Source: a virus
DNA length: 35,287 bases
IMG/VR virus record: IMGVR_UViG_3300025132_000013
Location: 1-35,287 of that record
Reading direction: 5' to 3' (one strand)
Positions 8,012 through 13,878 of this stretch are shown here, piece after piece (positions within the stretch are counted from its first letter, which is position 1; every line of letters begins with the position of its first letter). The notes beneath the pieces were generated by a model. That model was given only the letters and a program-made list of their open reading frames with translations. It was not told where the DNA came from and searched no databases. Made by a program: the position numbers and the translations under genes.

Positions 8012-9762
8012 AATGTTTCCTCGTCTATTGTATATATCGATAGTTTTTGGCTTTTGCCTTTAACACTTATCGGTTTTAATAATTTTAACTTAAATTTACA
8101 ATTTATGGCAGTAGAATAACCAATCAATATGTCTTTTCCTACTTCTTTGGTTGCTGATTCTAGTCTTGCTGCTGTATTTACACAATCACCAATAGCAGAA
8201 TAATCAAACCTAGTATCGCTCCCCATGTTGCCTATAACAGCTTCACCAGTATTAATACCTATACCTATTTCTATGCCTAGTCCTGCTTCCTTCATGTTTT
8301 TGGTTATTTCTATTGCTGTTTCTACTGCTTTGTTTCTATGATCGTCTAAATCTATGGGTGCATTAAATATAGCCATCATTGCATCACCAATATACTTATC
8401 TACCATGCCACCATATTTTTGTACTGCATCTGATTGTATAGTCAAAGCCTTGTTCATAATCTCAGTTACTTCTTCTGGAGTTAATCTTTCTGATAAAGAT
8501 GTAAAACCTCTAACATCTGTAAATAAAAATGTTGCTTCTTTTTTCTCACCACCAAGTTTTAACAAACTAGGATTGTCTTGTAATTGTTTTACTTGTCTTG
8601 GATCTAAGTAATGTTCAAACTGTTTTTTAATTTGTTGACGCAATTTATATTGCTTTTTGTAGTTAATATAGAAGGCAATAGTAGAAGTTATGATTTGTGA
8701 GATAAAAGTCCATGAAAAATCTATCAAATAACCTTTCTGAACGCTAAAAGCTTCTAAGAAGCCTGTGGTGAAGAGCAAAATTACAGCGATACTTAGACCC
8801 TTAACCACACCGAGATAATTGATTACAAGCCATGTCAACGACACGAAAATTCCAAAAATCAAAATTTCAGCCACCAATGACCATTCTGGAATCCTTGGAG
8901 AGTTTTCTATAAGAATTGACTCAGATAATGCTGCTTGAATTTTATGTGGCTCTAATAATCCAGTTGGAGTTGCAATTTGTGGCATGATTCCTGGCGCGGT
9001 AATTCCAAGAAATACAAACTTACCAGCAACATTCATTTCTTGTAAATCTGTTTGTGGTGTATCTACCCAACTAATCCACTTACGACCAAGGTTGTCTGTT
9101 TTGATCGGTGGTATTCCTCTGACTGATATTTCCTGTATTCCATTATCACTGGTTTTTATAATATAAGTTCTTGCACCTGTTAGTGCTTTTAATACTTCTG
9201 TACCAAAAGAAGAAACATAACCATCTGGTGTTTTAAGTAGTAAGGGTATTCTTCTGACTAGATTATCAACATCGGTGGGTGCAGCAGATATACCTTCTTG
9301 TATATAGTTAGTTCTAAGGTTGTGAGTATTCTGTACTACACCCTTTGCAAGCATACCACCAACATCAGGTCCTTTGATGACTGTACCAACTGTTTTTGGG
9401 TATATTTCATTTGGGTATTCAAATGAAGCCAAAATCGATGTACCATGTCTTAAGGACTCCGCAAAAAATTCATCACCACCAAATCTATCTGGATGCGGAA
9501 AACTAACAACCCAACCTACACCTAATGCACCAGCATCTATAATCTGTTTATGTATTTCACCTAGTCTTTGCCTTGGTATAGGCCAACCGCCTTCTGTATC
9601 TATATCTTCTTCGGTTATGTTAAGAATAGTAAAGTAGCCAGAAGGATCTTGTGTAGGTACAAGATAGTCAAATACTTTTAGTTTTAATGTTTCTGTTGGC
9701 GTTGACTGATATAAGACAGGCAACACTAGTATTATAAGTATGGTGAATAGTAGTCGCTTCAT
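7975..9762 (-). CDS. CHASE2-domain class III adenylate cyclase
   Basis: This 595-residue protein probably makes cAMP. An N-terminal membrane segment (about 2-19) precedes a periplasmic CHASE2 sensor (about 25-285). Further membrane helices lie near 295-317, 320-337 and 349-368, and the class III cyclase domain spans about 405-580. The two metal-binding aspartates are visible in LFTDVRGF (Asp416) and KYIGDAM (Asp460). Lys456 and Ser522 fill the base-selecting positions, the Lys agreeing with ATP use. The GDCVNTAARLE motif supplies Asn529 and Arg533. It overlaps the FecR gene by one base (TAATG). Cyclases with CHASE2 are known from bacteria and often lie beside FecR-domain genes; a phage-borne copy in the late unit is unusual. 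Activity is not shown. Confidence 0.9.
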   Translation of the reverse strand: MKRLLFTILIILVLPVLYQSTPTETLKLKVFDYLVPTQDPSGYFTILNITEEDIDTEGGWPIPRQRLGEIHKQIIDAGALGVGWVVSFPHPDRFGGDEFFAESLRHGTSILASFEYPNEIYPKTVGTVIKGPDVGGMLAKGVVQNTHNLRTNYIQEGISAAPTDVDNLVRRIPLLLKTPDGYVSSFGTEVLKALTGARTYIIKTSDNGIQEISVRGIPPIKTDNLGRKWISWVDTPQTDLQEMNVAGKFVFLGITAPGIMPQIATPTGLLEPHKIQAALSESILIENSPRIPEWSLVAEILIFGIFVSLTWLVINYLGVVKGLSIAVILLFTTGFLEAFSVQKGYLIDFSWTFISQIITSTIAFYINYKKQYKLRQQIKKQFEHYLDPRQVKQLQDNPSLLKLGGEKKEATFLFTDVRGFTSLSERLTPEEVTEIMNKALTIQSDAVQKYGGMVDKYIGDAMMAIFNAPIDLDDHRNKAVETAIEITKNMKEAGLGIEIGIGINTGEAVIGNMGSDTRFDYSAIGDCVNTAARLESATKEVGKDILIGYSTAINCKFKLKLLKPISVKGKSQKLSIYTIDEETLCQKEKEHTEVK

Positions 9763-10955
9763 TAATTACTTTGAGTGATTTTGATAGTGCTGCCAGTACC
9801 ACCATTTATTTTAATAACATTGGATGCACCATCTTGTATAAAGATAACAGTATAACTACCAGCAGAGTCTATATCTACTCTAGCTGTATCACTAACGCTA
9901 CGCATAAGTGTTAATACTTCTCCTGTTATAAAAGATGTTATTTGGGTGCCTAAGTCTTGACCTAGTTTAGTACCAACAATATTAGTAGATGTAGCATCTT
10001 GTGCTAGCTGATCTTCTTGTTGTATTTCTTGTAGTGCGTCTATGACATCTAGTAAATCTTCTAAGAAGTTTACATCAAGATAGTTTATATCTAGCTCTGT
10101 AAACTCTAGCTCTTTCTCTGAGTCTAGGAAATCTTCTTCTAAAAAGTCCTCATCTAAACCATCAAAGTCTAATATGTTTTTCTTTTTAGTTTGTGTTGTT
10201 TCTTCTGCAACTACCTCTTCTTTAGGCGGATTAACAATAAGCATGTTGTCTATAAGGTCTAGTGTTAGGTCTAAGATGACAGGTGAGCTGGGTGATTTCT
10301 CAAAGACATCTACCGTTGTAGCTTCGTAGGGTTTATTTAGTGTAACTGTACCCATGGCTGTAGTTACTAATATCTCACCACTAGAATTACCAAATTCATC
10401 TGGTAAAAGTATTAGCAAAGACCTGCCTATTTCATCTACGGTAACTGTAAAATCAGTACCACGAATTGCTATGTTTGCTGTTGGTGTCTTAAGATCTATA
10501 TTGTTTTTATCTATCTTGTTTAGACCGCCAGTAATAAATCTAGCCGTACCAAGACCAAAGGTAATGGCCATTTTAGATTTGCTGGGGTTGGGGTCAAAGA
10601 TGTATTCATCTATGGTGAGCTGTGAGTTTTCTGTAAGTCTTACTTTGGAGTCGTCTAGGAACGTAATAGCCATACGACCATTAGTCGTAACTGCTTCATC
10701 ATTTTGTTGTATATCAAAAGACTCTGTTGCCTTATAAGGCTTGTCTCTTAGTATTTGTGCTGAACCGTTTAGTTCAGATATGTTTCCTATATCAACAGCT
10801 TGTGCTTGTTCCGCCATCGTTCTGAACGACACAAATAGTACCGTTAGAACCAGTAGAGTTAATCTGTAGCCAATCAGAAGCAAGAGTTGACGACTGTATG
10901 ATATTGAATGTTCTGCTGTTTCCTGTTTGGTCAAGATAGAAATATCCACCTGCAT
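9762..10955 (-). CDS. FecR-domain periplasmic protein
   Basis: This 397-residue protein has an N-terminal hydrophobic stretch (about residues 23-44) serving as signal or anchor. The FecR domain spans about residues 55-175, with the clear TPTANIAIRGTDFTV signature. A very acidic region (about 262-318, repeated Asp-Phe-Leu) and a short C-terminal strand-rich part follow. FecR domains in other bacteria relay periplasmic signals; this type commonly precedes CHASE2-cyclase genes. The first 164 bases overlap the end of the curlin-like gene in another frame, and that overlap encodes the signal segment. A start at Met47 (10817) would avoid most of it but would lose the signal. The gene is coupled to the cyclase by TAATG. 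Confidence 0.82.
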   Translation of the reverse strand: MQVDISILTKQETAEHSISYSRQLLLLIGYRLTLLVLTVLFVSFRTMAEQAQAVDIGNISELNGSAQILRDKPYKATESFDIQQNDEAVTTNGRMAITFLDDSKVRLTENSQLTIDEYIFDPNPSKSKMAITFGLGTARFITGGLNKIDKNNIDLKTPTANIAIRGTDFTVTVDEIGRSLLILLPDEFGNSSGEILVTTAMGTVTLNKPYEATTVDVFEKSPSSPVILDLTLDLIDNMLIVNPPKEEVVAEETTQTKKKNILDFDGLDEDFLEEDFLDSEKELEFTELDINYLDVNFLEDLLDVIDALQEIQQEDQLAQDATSTNIVGTKLGQDLGTQITSFITGEVLTLMRSVSDTARVDIDSAGSYTVIFIQDGASNVIKINGGTGSTIKITQSN

Positions 10956-11526
10956 ATCCGCTTCCTGTAAAGTTTACTGTATTGCTATCACCGTCTACAT
11001 CCACATAGCTAGTAGCACCATCATAGTTTATATCAAAATCAAACGTGTTTCCGTCTCCGTTAATTATCCAATCTAAATCAAGACCAGAAGCTAATGCTGT
11101 TGTACCTGTGTCTAGTGTAAATGTATTAGAACTACCAGTTACATCTACATTGTAGTCTGAGTTATCAATACCATAAGTATTTGTAGGATCAGCTTGTATA
11201 GTAAAGGTATTACTATCTCCATCAAACTCAAACAATCCTGTTACGCTATCTCCGTATATATCACCTAAAAATTTATTAGTATTACCTATTTGGTTTATAT
11301 CTAAGGTTAGATTAATGCCATCAAGATCAAATGCTGTTAGCGTTCCAGCAACAGAGTTTAAACCACCAATAATGTTAGATGATCCTAACTGTTCTAAGTC
11401 TATGTTTGCTGTGTTACCGCTTTGGTCAACATATATTTCATTGTCAGCTGCATACGCAGATAAACCAGCAAGGGTTAATCCCAATATGCTGTAGTAACTT
11501 ATTATTCCTAAATCATTCTTGCTCAT
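10792..11526 (-). CDS. Curlin-repeat secreted protein (candidate amyloid subunit)
   Basis: This 244-residue protein has a signal peptide (about residues 1-26, ending SAYA) and then many short repeats with the curlin-like pattern of Gln or Asp, Gly, any residue, Asn, and alternating strand residues. Examples are VDQSGNTANIDLEQLGSSN, DINQIGNTNKF, FDGDSNTFTIQ, VTGSSNTFTL and LDQTGNSRTFNI. Two cysteines lie near the C-terminus (TICVVQ and the final residue). It has no lipobox. It directly follows the CsgG-like pore gene, and curlin repeats (as in CsgA and CsgB) are the substrates of that pore. The TTG three bases upstream could also start; I chose ATG. Amyloid formation is inferred from pattern and context only. 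Confidence 0.82.
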   Translation of the reverse strand: MSKNDLGIISYYSILGLTLAGLSAYAADNEIYVDQSGNTANIDLEQLGSSNIIGGLNSVAGTLTAFDLDGINLTLDINQIGNTNKFLGDIYGDSVTGLFEFDGDSNTFTIQADPTNTYGIDNSDYNVDVTGSSNTFTLDTGTTALASGLDLDWIINGDGNTFDFDINYDGATSYVDVDGDSNTVNFTGSGYAGGYFYLDQTGNSRTFNIIQSSTLASDWLQINSTGSNGTICVVQNDGGTSTSC

Positions 11527-12334
11527 CAATATTCCAATATCCTCTGGTTGTTCCTTCTTTAATTGTTTCTAAAACAGCGGTTTCTATTGCTGTTTGTAGT
11601 GCTATATTGATTGACTCGTTCCTGACTAAACCGTTTTCTATTTCCACTAGTTCGGTATTGTCAGTAATAAAACGAAATATATCTTGATCGATAGATGCAC
11701 TTAATATCGTTTTAGTTACTAATACTTCTAGTAACACCCTACCTGTACTTACAGATACAGTTCGTAAAGATATGGTTACGGTGTCTTGCTTGTATTGCCT
11801 AGACATTCCAATGCCTAAATACCTAGCGCCTGCACCCCCAGACTTTACATTACTTTCGTATGATATCACGCCACCTTGCATTATCAAACCAGCAAACAAT
11901 AAATCTGGTAACTTCTGCTTTTCTTTGTTTTGTTGCCTGGCGCTCCTAATGATTTGTCGCTCTTTGGTTACATTGTCTAAACCAACACGCTCAACCACAT
12001 CAAAGAAGCCATTATTACTACTGCCTGCGTGTTTTAAGGCTCTAATCAGGTAGGCATCTGGTGCCTGCGTTACCGCAGATGAAAAGGTTGCATAAGCACT
12101 ATTGCTTCTTCTTTGTCCTGTTTGGTCTGTAAAAGAACCTTGATATATAGCTACGACTGGCTTTACTTTGTTGTTTGATTTTATGTTTGCAAGTTCAGGT
12201 ACAAGCAACGAGCCTATCGTTGGCTTTTCTATTTTTTGAATTGGAGGTAGATTATTTTCTAACGGATCTATTATTAACGCGCAACTAGAAAGTAAAGCTA
12301 CCGATAGGAAGAGATATAGTTGTCGTATTACCAT
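11513..12334 (-). CDS. csgG: CsgG-like curli secretion pore lipoprotein
   Basis: This 273-residue protein, near the usual CsgG length, begins with a lipoprotein signal (LLSSC, lipidated Cys18). It contains the CsgG hallmark run YESNVKSGGAGARYLGIG, then RQYKQDTVTISLRTVSVSTG. A TKTILSASIDQDIFRFI region and AIETAV near the end also match E. coli CsgG from memory. In that family nine subunits build an outer-membrane channel that exports curli subunits. It overlaps the CsgF-like gene by 50 bases and the curlin-like gene by 14, so the three are tightly co-translated. CsgE, the usual adaptor, is not present in this window. Confidence 0.93.
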   Translation of the reverse strand: MVIRQLYLFLSVALLSSCALIIDPLENNLPPIQKIEKPTIGSLLVPELANIKSNNKVKPVVAIYQGSFTDQTGQRRSNSAYATFSSAVTQAPDAYLIRALKHAGSSNNGFFDVVERVGLDNVTKERQIIRSARQQNKEKQKLPDLLFAGLIMQGGVISYESNVKSGGAGARYLGIGMSRQYKQDTVTISLRTVSVSTGRVLLEVLVTKTILSASIDQDIFRFITDNTELVEIENGLVRNESINIALQTAIETAVLETIKEGTTRGYWNIDEQE

Positions 12335-12809
12335 CTGAGTCAGTTATGTTTAAAGTTATAATTCCGTCTACAACATTATACTCTATAGTATTTCCTTCTA
12401 AACTTAAAACACCACTATCACTTGGAGTTTCACCAAATAAATTTTCTACAAGCTGTCTTGATAGTTGTGCATAGATTCTTGACTCTAGGTTTCTTATAAA
12501 TCTTGCAAGAGTAGTGTTTTCTTTATCTCTTTCTATCTCTTCTTGTAATGCTTTTATTTCTGCTTTAAGCGCTTGCTTCCGATTGAACTGTTGGTTCTCT
12601 ATGGTTAGATAATGTGCAGATGTGCCTACACCAGAGAATGATGGCGACTTAAACTTATGTACCATCTCGTCTGCATTTAAGCTTTGACCAATAACCATTA
12701 AAAACATTATTGCACCCATAAAACAACACCATATAGCTATTCTAGTTTTAGCAGCTTCTTCTTGTTCTATTTCTCTTCTTGTAAGTTTTCTTTTATACAC
12801 ACTTGCCAT
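12285..12809 (-). CDS. csgF: CsgF-like curli assembly protein
   Basis: This 174-residue protein carries the CsgF pattern. After a hydrophobic signal (about residues 28-46) it starts its mature part HKFKSPSFSGVGTSAHYL, with ENQQ, and continues to FIRNLESRIYAQLSRQLV. It ends in strand-rich NVVDGIITLNITDSDGN and TTTISLPIGSF. In E. coli CsgF (about 138 residues) plugs and extends the CsgG channel and localises curli nucleation. This one is longer because it has a charged N-terminal extension (about residues 1-25) before the signal; Met31 is a possible shorter start. The ATG overlaps the stop of the upstream membrane-protein gene by one base (TAATG). Confidence 0.88.
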   Translation of the reverse strand: MASVYKRKLTRREIEQEEAAKTRIAIWCCFMGAIMFLMVIGQSLNADEMVHKFKSPSFSGVGTSAHYLTIENQQFNRKQALKAEIKALQEEIERDKENTTLARFIRNLESRIYAQLSRQLVENLFGETPSDSGVLSLEGNTIEYNVVDGIITLNITDSDGNTTTISLPIGSFTF

Positions 12810-13159
12810 TAGTCCTTCCTTTTATCTTTTCTTCCTGCTTTGGCAATCTTGTTAGTGTCAATTAACTGAGGTACGCCTAGCATTGTTTTAATCATAGTAT
12901 CTTGTCTAATGATTTCATTATCCAAAGATCTAACTCTATCTATTAATGCTACTAGAATACCGTGTTGTGTGTCTAGTTTTGTGCCAAGGCGATCTTCCAT
13001 GGCATTTATGGATGTGTTGACTTTATCATCTACGGTATCAAGTTTAGTCTCCATACCATCAATAATTCTGTTGATAAGCTTCCAAACAAAAGCACCAAGG
13101 CCTAGCGCTGCGGCAATAGGAAATCCTAGTTCGGTTATAAGAACTACGACATCATTCAT
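12809..13159 (-). CDS. Small membrane/coiled-coil protein, possible BhlA-type holin
   Basis: This 116-residue protein has an N-terminal hydrophobic helix (about residues 3-28, with VVVLITELGFPIAAALGLG) and then a long coiled coil (KLDTVDDKVNTSINAMEDRL). It ends in a Lys-rich tail (KAGRKDKRKD). An N-terminal transmembrane helix with a coiled-coil rod is the form of BhlA/UviB-type holins and of some phage membrane rods. It is the first of the genes overlapping into the csgF-csgG module. It could be a second holin, or a membrane anchor used by that module. Family assignment is tentative. Confidence 0.65.
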   Translation of the reverse strand: MNDVVVLITELGFPIAAALGLGAFVWKLINRIIDGMETKLDTVDDKVNTSINAMEDRLGTKLDTQHGILVALIDRVRSLDNEIIRQDTMIKTMLGVPQLIDTNKIAKAGRKDKRKD

Positions 13160-13162
13160 GGT

Positions 13163-13306
13163 TTACTTTTTCTTTTTAGTTGTTTTTTTCTTTTTAGGAA
13201 ATCCAGCTTTCATAGCTTTGTAAGCCTTTGCTGAAATAGTAGATTTTTTTTTGCTTCTGCTTGTTCCAGCTTTTTTTCTTTTATTTATGTTTTCATATAA
13301 TGACAT
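13163..13306 (-). CDS. Tiny basic conserved marine-phage protein (47 residues)
   Basis: This 47-residue protein reads MSLYENINKRKKAGTSRSKK, then STISAKAYKAMKAGF and a lysine-rich end. I recognise the MSLYENINxRKKAGTSR opening from many marine phage genomes, usually next to terminase or portal genes and without known function. The ATG has a clear AAGGAG sequence nine bases upstream. It ends three bases before the coiled-coil membrane protein's start. The repeated K and an S-x-x-A-Y-x-x-M core suggest nucleic-acid or capsid binding, but this is inference. Confidence 0.82.
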   Translation of the reverse strand: MSLYENINKRKKAGTSRSKKKSTISAKAYKAMKAGFPKKKKTTKKKK

Positions 13307-13316
13307 AGTTATCTCC

Positions 13317-13574
13317 TTATTTTCTTCTTGATTTAGCTCCAGAACATTTCCATCTTTTTCTTGATAGGTTGTTTGGAGTATTGGGATCGTTTTGTTTTTT
13401 CTTAGATAATCTTTTCTTTATACCAAGACTTCTAGCGCAATATGAATCACCTTTAGATGTTCCTGGCTTAACTCTAGGGCCACCACCTTTGGCTTTACCT
13501 GCTTGACCGTAACTAACCTTTTTACCAGATTTAGTTATCTTTACTTTTGCTTTGCCTCTTCTTGGTGTTGCCAT
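13317..13574 (-). CDS. Small basic protein with GDSYCARS/RKRWKC motifs
   Basis: This 85-residue, strongly basic protein begins MATPRRGKAKVKITKSGKKV and has a conserved GDSYCARSLGI segment, then NDPNTPNNLSRKRWKCSG. The two cysteine motifs and flanking Gly/Lys-rich strands look like a small nucleic-acid or metal-binding domain. I recognise it as a recurring phage protein of unknown function. It overlaps the 42-residue upstream gene by one base (TAATG) and is separated by ten bases from the next tiny gene. Confidence 0.78.
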   Translation of the reverse strand: MATPRRGKAKVKITKSGKKVSYGQAGKAKGGGPRVKPGTSKGDSYCARSLGIKKRLSKKKQNDPNTPNNLSRKRWKCSGAKSRRK

Positions 13575-13702
13575 TATTTCTTCTTCCTTGGTCTACCTCT
13601 TTTTTTAACAACTGGTGCTGGTGTCATAAGATTGTCAAACCAGTTTAAAAATTTATGTATGGTTGCTTTTAACCATACCCATGCTTTAGTAATATATTTC
13701 AT
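13574..13702 (-). CDS. Tiny protein with AT-hook-like tail (42 residues)
   Basis: This 42-residue gene encodes MKYITKAWVWLKATIHKFLN, then WFDNLMTPAPVVKKRGRPRKKK. The first part is an aromatic-rich amphipathic helix; the end is a canonical AT-hook core (RGRP flanked by Lys/Arg). Both ends are coupled by single-base TAATG overlaps, to the upstream 58-residue gene and the downstream 85-residue gene, so translation is very likely. AT-hooks bind the minor groove of AT-rich DNA, which would suit this genome. Function is not known. Confidence 0.72.
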   Translation of the reverse strand: MKYITKAWVWLKATIHKFLNWFDNLMTPAPVVKKRGRPRKKK

Positions 13703-13878
13703 TAGTGTATTGTCCTCTCTTCATAATATATGATTTCAGAATCTTTACTTACTTCACCACCTGACATGACCGACATAATTTGCAGGGCATGATTTTTATT
13801 TTTTGCTCTTATTTCTTTACCTACATAAACCATGTCATCAACCATTACTTCAATATCAAATATTTTGTTGTGGGCCAT
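13702..13878 (-). CDS. Small protein after portal, unknown function
   Basis: This 58-residue protein starts MAHNKIFDIEVMVDDMVYVG and ends with a Glu-rich tail (IIYYEERTIH). I chose the ATG at 13876-13878 because it overlaps the portal end only slightly (23 bases), although an upstream ATG at 13914 keeps the frame open and adds 12 residues. It forms a small beta-strand-like domain with no recognised motif. It ends in a TAATG overlap with the 42-residue gene. No function can be assigned. Confidence 0.62.
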   Translation of the reverse strand: MAHNKIFDIEVMVDDMVYVGKEIRAKNKNHALQIMSVMSGGEVSKDSEIIYYEERTIH

